From: Kaistella jeonii
GTDB taxonomy: Bacteria; Bacteroidota; Bacteroidia; Flavobacteriales; Weeksellaceae
DNA: 64,000 nt
Assembly (NCBI RefSeq): GCF_000812865.1
Contig: NZ_JSYL01000003.1
Coordinates: 62,001 to 126,000 of the forward strand
Reading direction: 5' to 3'
Numbering within the stretch: the first letter of the stretch is position 1; each line of letters starts with the position of its first letter. The notes under the pieces are model-generated. The model saw nothing but the letters and a program-made list of their open reading frames with translations. It was not told where the DNA came from and ran no database searches. Positions 48,853 to 57,822 of this stretch are shown here, one piece after another. The position numbers were made by a program, and so were the translations under genes.

Positions 48853-51258
48853 TTATTTTTCAATTGCCAAGTCGATCACTTCGCTCATTCTACTTACGTA
48901 ATTGACTTTCAGATTTTTCAGATAATCTTTTTTGATTTCCTCTACATCTTTTCGATTGGCTTCACACAAAATTATTTCTTTAATTCCGGCTCTTGCTGCA
49001 GCGAGTAATTTTTCTTTAATTCCGCCCACAGGAAGAACTTTTCCACGCAAAGTAATTTCTCCTGTCATTGCAAGGTGTGATTTTACCTTTTTGTTTTTAA
49101 AGCTTGAAACGATCGAAGTCAACATCGCAATTCCAGCAGATGGTCCATCTTTCGGCGTCGCGCCTTCGGGAACGTGAACGTGAATATTATTTTTTTGAAT
49201 ATCTTCAGAAGAAATTCCGAGTTCTTTATGTTTGGCTTTGATATACTCCAATGCAATCGTAGCAGATTCTTTCATTACGTTTCCGAGGTTTCCGGTCATC
49301 GTCAGATTTCCTTTTCCTTCACTCAAAATACTTTCTATAAAAAGAATATCACCGCCAACTTGCGTCCACGCTAAACCGGTCACAACTCCGGGAACACCGG
49401 TAATTTCTGATAAACTTTTCATTCTTGGAACGCCCAGAATTTCATCAATTTTTTCGATAGAAATTTTAGGGTCGTAGGTTTTTTCCATAGCGGTTTGCAA
49501 AGCGATCCATCTTGCAACTGAAGCGATTTGCTTTTCTAAACCACGAACGCCGCTTTCCGAAGTATGTGCATCTACAATATGTTTCAGTTCGGCATTTCCT
49601 AGTTTAAAAGATTTTGCATCTAAGCCGTTTTCTTCCTGTTGTTTTTTGATGAGGTGTCGTTTCGCGATTTCTACTTTCTCCTCTAAAGTATAACCGGCAA
49701 TTTCGATGATTTCCATTCGGTCAAGAAGTGGTCTTTGAACCGTAGAAAGCGAATTCGCCGTGGCAATAAACATGACTTTCGATAGATCATAACCCATTTC
49801 TAAGAAATTATCGTAGAAAGAATTATTTTGTTCAGGATCCAAAACTTCTAACAAAGCCGAACTTGGGTCGCCATGAATTCCGCTTGCAATTTTATCAATT
49901 TCATCTAAAACAATTACCGGATTCGAGGTTCCTGATTTCTTGATGGACTGCAAAATTCTTCCAGCCATCGCTCCAATATAAGTTTTTCGGTGTCCTCGAA
50001 TTTCAGATTCATCGTGCAGACCGCCTAAAGAAACTCTCACATATTTTCTTCCCAATGCATCAGCAACTGATTTTCCAAGCGAAGTTTTTCCAACTCCAGG
50101 AGGACCAACTAAACATAAAATCGGGGATTTCATATTATTTTTCAGTTTCAAAACCGCCATGTGCTCCAAAATCCTTTTCTTAATATCTTCCAAACCAAAA
50201 TGCGCTTTATCTAAAACCCTTTCAGCTTTATGGATGTCAAAAATATCTTTGGAGTATTTTTCCCAAGGCAAATCAGTAAAGAAATCGAGGTAATTTCTTT
50301 GAACGTTGTAATCGGGAGAATTTGGATTTTGTCGTTGAAGGCGGTTGATTTCTTTTTTGAAATGTTCCTCTACTTCATCGTTCCATTTAATCTTTTTTGC
50401 TTTCTCTAAAAGTTCTTCAACATCAGATTCAGGACCACCTCCTAATTCATCCTGAATGGTTCGCATCTGCTGATTAAGGAAATATTCTCTCTGGCTTTTG
50501 TCTAATTCTTTATTGGTTTTCTGATGAATCTGATTTCTGAGTTCCAGTTTACGGAAATCATCATGCATCAATTCATAACATTTCTGCGCACGGATTAACA
50601 GGCTTTTCTCTTCTAACAATTTTTGTTTATCGAAAGAGGTGAAATTAGCATTGGTACAGATAAAATTGAGCAGATCTTCAGGATCACTCATGTTTTTAAT
50701 GGCAAAATTAGCAGCATTTGGAATATTTGGATCCAGCTCAATAATTTTCACTGCTAAATCTTTGATGTTTTCCAAAAGCGCATTATACTCTTCCGTTTTT
50801 TTGGAAGAAACATCTTTTAGTTTCGTAATCTCCGCCTTAAAATAAGGTTTAGCGGAGGTGAATGTTTTAATTTTAAACCTTTGAAATCCTCTAGTAATTG
50901 CGGTAACATTACCTTCCGGAAGTTTAATGATCTTAATGATCTTCGCTAAAGTTCCCGTTTGATAAAGATCTTTTTGCGTAGGATTTTCGATGGATGAATT
51001 ATTCTGGCTCAAAATCCCAATAAATTCATTGTTTTTCTGAGCTTCTTGTAAAAGCTGGATCGACATTTCCCTTCCTGCTGTAATGGGAATGACCACTTTT
51101 GGAAACATTACCATATTTCTTACCGGCAAAATGGGAAAAATCTTCTGCTCTCTGTTTTTAGAAATATCCATAATTTCGGAAATGTTTATTTCTTCAGTTA
51201 CAATACTGAAACCATCGTCCATAATTTCATCGAATGCTATATCTTCAAATTCTGTCAT
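48853..51258 (-). CDS. lon: ATP-dependent protease Lon
   Basis: An 801-residue LonA protease that degrades misfolded and regulatory proteins. The N-terminal substrate domain (FPILPVRNMVMFPKVVIPI) is followed by the AAA+ module with Walker A GPPGVGKTSLGKS and Walker B VIVLDEIDKI; the Ser-Lys dyad lies in PKDGPSAGIAM and LRGKVLPVGGIKEK. A frame to 51285 begins in a palindrome (see 51270-51286); the ATG at 51258 is preferred. It is monocistronic, with its own terminator and divergent from the PpiD-like gene. Confidence 0.96.
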   Translation of the reverse strand: MTEFEDIAFDEIMDDGFSIVTEEINISEIMDISKNREQKIFPILPVRNMVMFPKVVIPITAGREMSIQLLQEAQKNNEFIGILSQNNSSIENPTQKDLYQTGTLAKIIKIIKLPEGNVTAITRGFQRFKIKTFTSAKPYFKAEITKLKDVSSKKTEEYNALLENIKDLAVKIIELDPNIPNAANFAIKNMSDPEDLLNFICTNANFTSFDKQKLLEEKSLLIRAQKCYELMHDDFRKLELRNQIHQKTNKELDKSQREYFLNQQMRTIQDELGGGPESDVEELLEKAKKIKWNDEVEEHFKKEINRLQRQNPNSPDYNVQRNYLDFFTDLPWEKYSKDIFDIHKAERVLDKAHFGLEDIKKRILEHMAVLKLKNNMKSPILCLVGPPGVGKTSLGKSVADALGRKYVRVSLGGLHDESEIRGHRKTYIGAMAGRILQSIKKSGTSNPVIVLDEIDKIASGIHGDPSSALLEVLDPEQNNSFYDNFLEMGYDLSKVMFIATANSLSTVQRPLLDRMEIIEIAGYTLEEKVEIAKRHLIKKQQEENGLDAKSFKLGNAELKHIVDAHTSESGVRGLEKQIASVARWIALQTAMEKTYDPKISIEKIDEILGVPRMKSLSEITGVPGVVTGLAWTQVGGDILFIESILSEGKGNLTMTGNLGNVMKESATIALEYIKAKHKELGISSEDIQKNNIHVHVPEGATPKDGPSAGIAMLTSIVSSFKNKKVKSHLAMTGEITLRGKVLPVGGIKEKLLAAARAGIKEIILCEANRKDVEEIKKDYLKNLKVNYVSRMSEVIDLAIEK

Positions 51259-51269
51259 AATATTCTTGG

Positions 51270-51286
51270 AATGACAAATTGTCATT
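51270..51286. promoter_or_regulatory. Perfect palindrome before lon (candidate operator)
   Basis: AATGACA, AAT, TGTCATT is a perfect inverted repeat with 7-base arms, 12 bases upstream of the lon ATG. It may be a regulator site; it could also form a weak hairpin in the lon leader. It does not match the CIRCE element of HrcA. Confidence 0.45.
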
Positions 51287-51461
51287 TAATTTAAATAGTT
51301 ACTCATCAAATACGATGATTTGCTTTAAAAGCCGCTTTAATAAAAAGTTCTTTTTAATTTCACAAGCACTATGCCAAGAGAAAATTTAGACAAATTTTCC
51401 ATTATCTGTAAATAAATCGTTTTTAAAGCTTCAAATTTTTTCTCAATCTCTTAAAAATGTG

Positions 51462-51469
51462 TATTTTCG
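51462..51469 (+). promoter_or_regulatory. Candidate -10 element for the PpiD-like gene
   Basis: TATTTTCG, a near match to TAnnTTTG, 24 bases before the ATG at 51494. Confidence 0.4.
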
Positions 51470-51493
51470 CAAACTGATAAAATTATACAAAAA

Positions 51494-53647
51494 ATGGCAG
51501 TTTTAGGAGAGATTAGAAACAGACCGTGGCTTTTGATGGGAATCATCGCAATTGCAATGTTAGCGTTTGTCGTTAATCCAGATAGTTTGGAGAAATTATT
51601 TGGTGCGAAAGCTGGAGTTTACGGAAAAGTGAATGGTGACGAAATTACAAAAGAAGATTATGATGATCAACTTTTTATGCTTCAACAACAGGCACAACAA
51701 AAAGGTCAACCTTCAAAAGGATTGGAAGAACAGGCATGGCAATTGGTGGTTCAGTCAAAATTGATCAAACAGCAGTTTGAGAAAATGGGATTGACGCTAA
51801 CCAACGATATGTTCTGGAACCAATTACAATTTGATCCAATGTTTGCACAAAACAAAGAAAATTTTGATGCGAAAGGTAATTTCAAAGTTCAGGAAATCAA
51901 AAAACAGATCGAAGAGCTGCAAAAAGGTGGCAACGCAGAAATGTATAATAATTGGTTGAAAACTAAAAAATCAATTGAGTACAGAATGATGGCGCGACAA
52001 CTTTTTGCAAATGTTTCTACAGGAATTACCGTTGGTAAAAAAGAAGCTGAAGAAATGATGAAGCAGAGAGATCAAGTTGCAGATATCGATTTTGTAAAAG
52101 TTGATTACAATACTTATGCTCAGAAAAATCCCGTGAAAGTTACGACGCAGGATTTGGCAGATTATATTAAGAAACATCCTGTAATGTATAAGAGAGACGC
52201 AAGTAGAAATATCGGTTTGGTATATTTCCCAGCAGCTCCAAGTACTGAAGATGATAAATCCACTGAAACAGAAATCAACAAATTATTTTCTCAAGGAAGT
52301 GATGTAAGTGGCGGAAAAGAAAATTTCCAAAATACTACGAATGATTCTATGTTTGTTGCATTAAATTCTGATATGCCTTTTAATCCACAGTATTTTTCTC
52401 AGGCACAATTACCGGTAGCAATTAAAGATAAAGTAGCTGCGTCAAGTGTCGGAACTACTTTTGGACCTTACAAGGAGCAGAACTTCTATGTGGTAACTAA
52501 ATTATTAGATAAAAAACCTTCAGATTCTACACTTTCTCGTCATATCTTAGTTTCGTACAAAGGAAATCAAGCTGGTGCAAATGAAACAAGATCTAAAGAA
52601 CAAGCGAAAAAATTAGCAGATTCAATCGAAGTTATTTTGAAAGCCGATCCTGCTAAATTTACAGAATTTTTAAAATATTCATCTGATCCAGGTTCTGCTG
52701 CTCAAGGTGGAAGCGTAGGTTGGACAACTCCTGCAACACCTTTCGTACCAGAATATTTAAACTTCCTGGCCAAAAACGGAAAAGGAGCAACTGCAGTAGT
52801 TGAAACGCAATTCGGATATCATATTATCAATATTGAGGATAAAAAATCTGGAGCAATGACTTATAAAGTGGCGAATTTGGTTAAAGCCGTGAAGCCTTCT
52901 GATAAAACCGAAAACGAGATTTACACGAAAGCAACCAAATTTATTCAGCAAGTTCAGGGAAAAACTTTCAATGATTTTTCTAACGTTGCGAAGAAGAACA
53001 GTTATATTTTTTCTAATCCAAAAGAAGTTGGCCGTTTCCAGGGACAATTACCTGGTTTAGGAACAGATAAAGATGAGGAAATTATTGCTTGGGCTTTTAA
53101 CAAAAAAAGAAACAAAGGCGATACTGATATTTTTACCGTAGATGGGACAGGTGACAGAATTGTTGCTTTCTTAAACGGTGTTCAAGATGCAGGCACTGCA
53201 GATCCTGAAGCTGTAAGAGAACAATTGGAGCCACTTGTTAAAAATAAAATTTTAGCGAAACAGATTTCAGATAAAATTACTGCTGCAAAAGCAACAAGTT
53301 TAGATCAGATCGCTAAATTATTTGGTTCTACAAAACAATCTGCACAGGCAAACATGTTGAGTCCGCAAATTGCTGGAGCAATGGAACCGAGAGTTGCAGG
53401 TGCCGCATTTGGCGTAGCAAAAGGAAAACTTTCTAACCCTGTAGAAGGAATGACGGGAGTTTATGTTTTGGTGAAAAAATCTGAAACTATCAATAAACAA
53501 CCAGGAGACATCAAACAGATTACGCAAGCGATTGCTGGACAGAATTCACAACAGTTCGGTCAGTCATTGTTGAAAAGTCTTCAAGACAATGCCAACATCA
53601 AAGATTACAGAATTGAGGTTTACAATAGAGCTGCACAACAGCAATAA
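51494..53647 (+). CDS. PpiD-like peptidyl-prolyl isomerase/chaperone
   Basis: A 717-residue periplasmic foldase anchored by one N-terminal helix (PWLLMGIIAIAMLAFVV) as in PpiD. The N-terminal chaperone domain has GKVNGDEITKEDYDDQL; the parvulin domain (about residues 340-450) shows LSRHILVSYKG, AKFTEFLKYSSDPGSAAQGGSVGWTTP and FGYHIINIEDKKSG. The remaining C-terminal part (about 450-717) has a further parvulin-like remnant. It helps fold exported proteins. A -10-like word is at 51462. It is monocistronic; a strong terminator follows. Confidence 0.88.
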   Translation: MAVLGEIRNRPWLLMGIIAIAMLAFVVNPDSLEKLFGAKAGVYGKVNGDEITKEDYDDQLFMLQQQAQQKGQPSKGLEEQAWQLVVQSKLIKQQFEKMGLTLTNDMFWNQLQFDPMFAQNKENFDAKGNFKVQEIKKQIEELQKGGNAEMYNNWLKTKKSIEYRMMARQLFANVSTGITVGKKEAEEMMKQRDQVADIDFVKVDYNTYAQKNPVKVTTQDLADYIKKHPVMYKRDASRNIGLVYFPAAPSTEDDKSTETEINKLFSQGSDVSGGKENFQNTTNDSMFVALNSDMPFNPQYFSQAQLPVAIKDKVAASSVGTTFGPYKEQNFYVVTKLLDKKPSDSTLSRHILVSYKGNQAGANETRSKEQAKKLADSIEVILKADPAKFTEFLKYSSDPGSAAQGGSVGWTTPATPFVPEYLNFLAKNGKGATAVVETQFGYHIINIEDKKSGAMTYKVANLVKAVKPSDKTENEIYTKATKFIQQVQGKTFNDFSNVAKKNSYIFSNPKEVGRFQGQLPGLGTDKDEEIIAWAFNKKRNKGDTDIFTVDGTGDRIVAFLNGVQDAGTADPEAVREQLEPLVKNKILAKQISDKITAAKATSLDQIAKLFGSTKQSAQANMLSPQIAGAMEPRVAGAAFGVAKGKLSNPVEGMTGVYVLVKKSETINKQPGDIKQITQAIAGQNSQQFGQSLLKSLQDNANIKDYRIEVYNRAAQQQ

Positions 53648-53667
53648 TTGAAACTTTATTTATATTT

Positions 53668-53695
53668 AAAGCGACTTTTTTAAGTCGCTTTTTTT
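53668..53695 (+). terminator. Intrinsic terminator after the PpiD-like gene
   Basis: Stem AAAGCGACTT with AAGTCGCTTT, short loop, then TTTTT. Confidence 0.85.
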
Positions 53696-53740
53696 GGATG
53701 TTGACTTAACATAATTAGATGGTGTTTATTTAAAATGTAT

Positions 53741-53748
53741 TATATTTG
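53741..53748 (+). promoter_or_regulatory. Candidate -10 element of mlaD
   Basis: TATATTTG, 21 bases before the GTG start at 53770. Confidence 0.5.
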
Positions 53749-53769
53749 TTGATTAAAAATTAAAGAAAA

Positions 53770-54720
53770 GTGAAATTCACAAAAGAAATAAAGGCAGGTT
53801 TAATCGCACTTCTGGCGATTATAGGATTTGTAATTCTATTCCAATTCATGAAGGGCAAAAGTCTCTTTACCACCGATAATATTTTTTACGCTAAGTTTGA
53901 TAATGTTGAAGGTCTTTCAGCTTCTAATCCTGTTTCTATCAATGGGTTAAAAGTCGGACAGGTTGATAAAATTATTCCGCAGACAGAAGCAGATGGTAAG
54001 ATTCATTTTGTTGTTAAAGTGACGGTTGATGAAAATTTTGAGTTTTCAAAACAGTCGACTTTAGAAATTTTCGAACCTGGATTGATGTCGGGAAAGCAGA
54101 TGAGAATTAATCTTTCTTACGGAAATCCCATGGCGAAAGACGGTGATACTTTGAAAGGAGCGTTTACGCTTTCGATGTTGAACAATATTTCTTCACAAGT
54201 TGGTCCGGTTAAAGACCAGCTTCAAATTGTTTTGAGAAGAGTAGATTCACTGACGACGAACGCCAATCAAATTTTGAATGATCAAAACAAAGCTGAAATC
54301 AAATCTTTGTTGATTAATCTTAACAAAACTGTTGCTTCTTTTGAGGGAACTTCTAAGCAAACAAATGCCTTATTAGCGAACAGTGACCCCAAAATTCAAA
54401 AGGTTCTCGATAATGCAAATCAAGTTACAATAAGTGCCCGAAATGCCATTGATAAATACGGAAAAGTTGCTGAGGAAGTTGACGTGAAGTCACTGAATAA
54501 TACCATTGAAAAATTAAGTGTAACTACAGACAAATTAAATAATGTGATTTCTGGCGTTCAAAATGGAGAAGGAAGTCTGGGGAAATTGACCAAAGATGAC
54601 CAATTGTATAATAATTTAAATACTGCTTCCGACAATCTCAATAAATTAATTGAAGACTTAAAAGCCAATCCGAAACGTTACTTGAATTTTTCTGTATTTG
54701 GAAAAAATACTAAAGACTAA
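53770..54720 (+). CDS. mlaD: MCE-domain lipid-binding protein MlaD
   Basis: A 316-residue MCE protein. The N-terminal helix (IKAGLIALLAIIGFVILFQFM) anchors it in the inner membrane, and the MCE domain (about 35-125) has the fold words YAKFDNVEGLSASNPVSINGLKVGQVDKI and IFEPGLMSGKQMRINLSYG. A long helical tail (about 150-300) with heptad-like Leu/Val repeats (LLINLNKTVASFEGTSKQTNALL, SLNNTIEKLSVTTDKLNNVISG) extends into the periplasm. It begins with GTG. Its transporter partners mlaF/mlaE are in a different operon at 37883-39453. No further mla genes are seen. Confidence 0.88.
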   Translation: MKFTKEIKAGLIALLAIIGFVILFQFMKGKSLFTTDNIFYAKFDNVEGLSASNPVSINGLKVGQVDKIIPQTEADGKIHFVVKVTVDENFEFSKQSTLEIFEPGLMSGKQMRINLSYGNPMAKDGDTLKGAFTLSMLNNISSQVGPVKDQLQIVLRRVDSLTTNANQILNDQNKAEIKSLLINLNKTVASFEGTSKQTNALLANSDPKIQKVLDNANQVTISARNAIDKYGKVAEEVDVKSLNNTIEKLSVTTDKLNNVISGVQNGEGSLGKLTKDDQLYNNLNTASDNLNKLIEDLKANPKRYLNFSVFGKNTKD

Positions 54721-54732
54721 AACCTTTTCAAT

Positions 54733-56097
54733 ATGCAGTATATTGACAATATCATTTTTTTTCTCGCCCTTGTTATAGGGTTTGGACTTTTTTTTAAAAG
54801 TTTTAAAGAAATCTATCGAAACATAAAACTCGGTAAAAAAATTGACCGTTCAGATCAACCCGCTGTTCGCTGGAAAACGATGGGGAAAGTCGCTTTGGGT
54901 CAAAGTAAAATGGTGAAAAAGCCGATTGCAGGGTCTTTGCATATTTTAGTTTACGTAGGTTTTATAATCATCAATTTTGAATTACTCGAAATTGTAATTG
55001 ATGGGATTTTCGGAACCCACCGATTTTTAGCCGGAATATTGGGCGCTGGTTTCTATAGTTTCTTTACTGCGACTTTAGAAATTTTAGCTATTTTAGTAGT
55101 AATCGCAGTGGTAGCTTTTTTTATCCGAAGAAATTTTTACGGGATCAAAAGGTTTCAAATGAAAGAACTATTCGGTTGGCCAAAAAATGATGCAAACTGG
55201 ATTCTAATTATTGAGTTTGCTTTAATGGTAGCCTTTCTGACTATGAATGCTTCAGACTACTACATCGATCTACACAAGTTGCAAATGATCGAAATGGTTC
55301 CTGGAGTTGAGAATAATTTTTTATCTGGAGCTAATTTCCCTGTTTCAATTCATCTGCTTCCTTTTCTAGATAATTTCAGTGATTCATCGCTTCATATCAT
55401 AGAAAAATCCGCTTGGTGGTTTCACTTTTTAGGAATTCTTTTCTTCATGAATTACCTTTACTATTCGAAACATTTGCATATTATTTTAGCTTTTCCAAAT
55501 ACTTGGTTTTCAAATTTAAAACCGAAAGGACAGTTCAATAATTTGGATTCAGTAACTAGAGAAATTAAGTTGATGATGGATCCAAATGCAGATCCTTATG
55601 CGCCACAACCGGCAGCTGATGCCAATGAGGTTCCGGAAAAATTTGGAGCAAGCGATATTTTTGATTTAGATCAAGTTCAATTACTCAATGCCTATTCTTG
55701 CACTGAATGTGGAAGATGTACCGCAGTTTGTCCTGCAAATATTACCGGTAAAAAATTATCTCCTCGAAAAATTATGATGGATACACGGGACAGAATCGAA
55801 GAAGTCGGTAGAAACATCAATAAAAACGGAAAGTTTGTTGATGATGGCAAAAAATTATTAGATGATCATATTCAAAGGGAAGAACTTTGGGCATGTACCA
55901 CTTGTAACGCTTGTGTTGAAGCTTGTCCTGTTTTGATAGATCCACTTTCTATTATTTTTGAAATGCGCAGATTTTTGGTCATGGAACAATCTTCTGCACC
56001 ACAGGAACTCAATTTGATGATGAGTAATATTGAAAATAATGCTGCACCGTGGCAATATAACCAAGCCGATCGATTGAATTGGGCAAAAGAAAATTAA
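54733..56097 (+). CDS. Membrane-bound [4Fe-4S] oxidoreductase subunit (HdrC/NarI-like)
   Basis: A 454-residue protein. The N-terminal half has about six membrane helices, related to the gamma subunit of nitrate reductase-like complexes (GSLHILVYVGFIIINFELLEIVIDGIFG, WWFHFLGILFFMNYLYYSKHLHIILAFPN), with His residues suited to haem. The C-terminal half has two ferredoxin motifs: CTECGRCTAVCPANITGKKLSPR and CTTCNACVEACPVLIDP. The next gene encodes the CCG-domain partner. The pair resembles quinone-linked or heterodisulfide-reductase-like electron transfer complexes; the physiological donor and acceptor are unknown. Confidence 0.85.
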   Translation: MQYIDNIIFFLALVIGFGLFFKSFKEIYRNIKLGKKIDRSDQPAVRWKTMGKVALGQSKMVKKPIAGSLHILVYVGFIIINFELLEIVIDGIFGTHRFLAGILGAGFYSFFTATLEILAILVVIAVVAFFIRRNFYGIKRFQMKELFGWPKNDANWILIIEFALMVAFLTMNASDYYIDLHKLQMIEMVPGVENNFLSGANFPVSIHLLPFLDNFSDSSLHIIEKSAWWFHFLGILFFMNYLYYSKHLHIILAFPNTWFSNLKPKGQFNNLDSVTREIKLMMDPNADPYAPQPAADANEVPEKFGASDIFDLDQVQLLNAYSCTECGRCTAVCPANITGKKLSPRKIMMDTRDRIEEVGRNINKNGKFVDDGKKLLDDHIQREELWACTTCNACVEACPVLIDPLSIIFEMRRFLVMEQSSAPQELNLMMSNIENNAAPWQYNQADRLNWAKEN

Positions 56098-56110
56098 TAT
56101 AAAAATTAGA

Positions 56111-56148
56111 TAATGTGTTAATTTTCAAATCATCACATTAGCACATTA
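56111..56148. repeat. Imperfect inverted repeat between the iron-sulfur genes
   Basis: TAATGTGTTAA (56111-56121) and TTAGCACATTA (56138-56148) are reverse complements with one mismatch. The 65-base gap between the two genes of the complex thus holds a weak hairpin with a 16-base loop and no T run. Similar A/T-rich filler is known to me from Flavobacteriia spacers. Confidence 0.4.
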
Positions 56149-56162
56149 ACTTATTTAAATAA

Positions 56163-56945
56163 ATGGATTTCACTATAAAAACAATGGCAGAATATGCTGC
56201 CGAAGGAAAAGTACCCGAAGTTTTATTTTTCGTAGGCTGTATGGGAAGTTTTGATGACCGCGCAAAAAAGGTTACCAAAGCGTTCTGCAAAATTTTAAAT
56301 AAAATTGGAATCGAATTTGCCGTTCTTGGTCAGGAAGAATCATGCAACGGTGATCCCGCAAAACGTGCCGGAAACGAATTTATTTTTCAGATGATGGCAC
56401 ATACGAATATCGAAATCATGAATGGTTACGGAGTAAAAAAAATCGTAACAACTTGTCCGCATTGTTTCAATATCATCAAAAATGAATATCCAGGTTTAGG
56501 TGGAAAATATGAAGTTCTTCACCATACCCAATTCCTCAGAAAATTGATGGAGGAAGGTCGTCTGAAAATTGAAGGCGGAAGTTTCAAAGGAAAGAAAATC
56601 ATTTTCCATGACCCATGTTATCTCGGAAGAGGCAACGGAGAATATGAAGCACCACGACAACTTTTGCAAAAATTAGATGGTGAATTGGTGGAAATGAAAC
56701 GCTGCAAATCAAACGGTTTATGTTGCGGTGCTGGTGGAGCACAAATGTTTAAAGAACCTGAAAAAGGGGATAAAGACATCAATGTAGAAAGAACTGAGGA
56801 AGCTTTGAGCGAGAATCCTAATATCATCGCAACAGGTTGTCCGTTCTGCAATACCATGATTACTGATGGCGTAAAACATTTTAACAATACCGAAGTTGCT
56901 GTGAAAGATATCGCAGAACTTTTAGCAGAAGCAGACGATTTGTAA
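56163..56945 (+). CDS. CCG-domain iron-sulfur oxidoreductase subunit (HdrB/GlcF-like)
   Basis: A 260-residue protein with two CCG (Cys-rich) domains, as in HdrB, GlcF and related electron-transfer subunits. Motif words: FVGCMGSFDDRAKKVTKAFCKILNK, GQEESCNGDPAKRAGNEFIFQMMA, VTTCPHCFNIIKNEYP, then DPCYLGRGNGEYEAPRQLLQKL and CKSNGLCCGAGGAQMF. These Cys bind unusual iron-sulfur clusters. It is the partner of the upstream [4Fe-4S] membrane protein; a joint electron-transfer module is likely. The product (e.g. of lactate, glycolate or a disulfide) cannot be told from sequence. Confidence 0.85.
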   Translation: MDFTIKTMAEYAAEGKVPEVLFFVGCMGSFDDRAKKVTKAFCKILNKIGIEFAVLGQEESCNGDPAKRAGNEFIFQMMAHTNIEIMNGYGVKKIVTTCPHCFNIIKNEYPGLGGKYEVLHHTQFLRKLMEEGRLKIEGGSFKGKKIIFHDPCYLGRGNGEYEAPRQLLQKLDGELVEMKRCKSNGLCCGAGGAQMFKEPEKGDKDINVERTEEALSENPNIIATGCPFCNTMITDGVKHFNNTEVAVKDIAELLAEADDL

Positions 56946-57121
56946 TGAGAAAGAATATGCTTTACTTTTTAATGATTGCGGGCGTTTTATTATTCGTTCT
57001 CAATCTTTGGTCTGCAGATTTCGATACCTCAAAAATAAATTTTTGGAGCGCAGGAGCAAGTTTGCTCATGGTCGTTCTCGGATTAATTGAACTGAAAAAA
57101 TTACAGAAAAATGAAAATTGA
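56945..57121 (+). CDS. Small two-helix membrane protein
   Basis: A 58-residue protein from ATG 56945, whose first base is the last A of the preceding stop (TAATG). The sequence starts MRKNMLYFLMIAGVLLFVLNL, then a short loop with DFDTSKINFWS, then a second helix GASLLMVVLGLIELKKLQK, ending before GAAAATTGA. The end overlaps the next gene's start by 11 bases. Continuous spacing with genes on both sides argues that it is real, although short. Function unknown, perhaps an accessory subunit of the iron-sulfur complex. Confidence 0.6.
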   Translation: MRKNMLYFLMIAGVLLFVLNLWSADFDTSKINFWSAGASLLMVVLGLIELKKLQKNEN

Positions 57122-57602
57122 AGAATCAACGATAGTAGAAACCAATGATTATCGGGTAATTATTTATCCCGCGTCAAGAAGTTTTACACCGAAAGAAAGC
57201 AAAGTAATTACTGAAAAATTATACGATTTCCTCGCGACTTGGGCCACACACGGAAAACCACTTTCTTCCTCCTTTAAAATAGAAAAAAATCAGTTTATAG
57301 TTGTTTGTGTAGATGAAGAAAAAGAAGCAGCTTCTGGCTGTTCTATCGATTCTTTAGGACAAGTTCTGCGGGAAATTGATCAGGAATTTCAACTCGGTTT
57401 ATTTGATCGAATGAAAGCAACTTTTGTCGAAAATGGTGAAATTAAAACTTTAAAATTAAAAGATTTCAGAGATGGTTTAAAATCTGGCGAAATTGCAAAA
57501 GATATCGAAGTTTTCGATTTTTCTAAAAATTCTTATGTTGCTTTTTTAAGCGATTTCTTACTTCCATTAAGAAGAAGTTGGGCTGGAATTTATATAGACT
57601 AA
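57111..57602 (+). CDS. Conserved hypothetical protein
   Basis: A 163-residue protein of unknown function found in many Bacteroidota, often named "ABC transporter ATPase" although it has no Walker motif. Visible stretches: IIYPASRSFTPKESKVITEKLYDFLATWATHGKPLSSSFKI, FIVVCVDEEKEAASGCSIDSLGQVLREIDQEFQLGLFDRMKATF and YVAFLSDFLLPLRRSWAGIYID. There is no signal peptide. It overlaps the small membrane gene and is last in the iron-sulfur operon, before a strong terminator. Do not trust names derived from transport. Confidence 0.6.
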   Translation: MKIEESTIVETNDYRVIIYPASRSFTPKESKVITEKLYDFLATWATHGKPLSSSFKIEKNQFIVVCVDEEKEAASGCSIDSLGQVLREIDQEFQLGLFDRMKATFVENGEIKTLKLKDFRDGLKSGEIAKDIEVFDFSKNSYVAFLSDFLLPLRRSWAGIYID

Positions 57603-57620
57603 ATATAATTTAAAAACAGA

Positions 57621-57658
57621 AAACCCTTTAAACTTATTTGTTGAAGGGTTTTTTTTAA
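57621..57658 (+). terminator. Intrinsic terminator of the iron-sulfur operon
   Basis: AAACCCTT pairs with AAGGGTT across a 15-base loop, followed by TTTTTTTT. Confidence 0.8.
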
Positions 57659-57723
57659 TTTTTGCTTTTTGTTATATCGCACTTGATGGCCGTAAATAAA
57701 CAGTTAAAGAAATAATTGCATTA

Positions 57724-57793
57724 GAAAGCTCCGTAGGAGCAGTTCACTTTGTATTTAAGAATTATTTATTACATAAAAGTTCCGTAGGAGCAA
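57724..57793. repeat. Two short CTCCGTAGGAGC-type repeat copies
   Basis: AAGCTCCGTAGGAGCA (about 57726-57741) and AAGTTCCGTAGGAGCA (about 57778-57793) are near-identical 16-base words 52 bases apart in the 220-base gap before the methyltransferase gene. Each contains a short self-complementary core (CTCC GTA GGAG). I recall the same word as a frequent intergenic repeat in Flavobacteriia. No gene is in this gap. Confidence 0.55.
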
Positions 57794-57822
57794 CCTTTTG
57801 CAGATGTTTTGTGTTATTTTTT

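Noticed and set aside
56101-56162. A small RNA in the gap between the iron-sulfur genes
   Set aside because: The inverted repeat is weak and A/T-rich, with no promoter or T run, so I list it only as a repeat.
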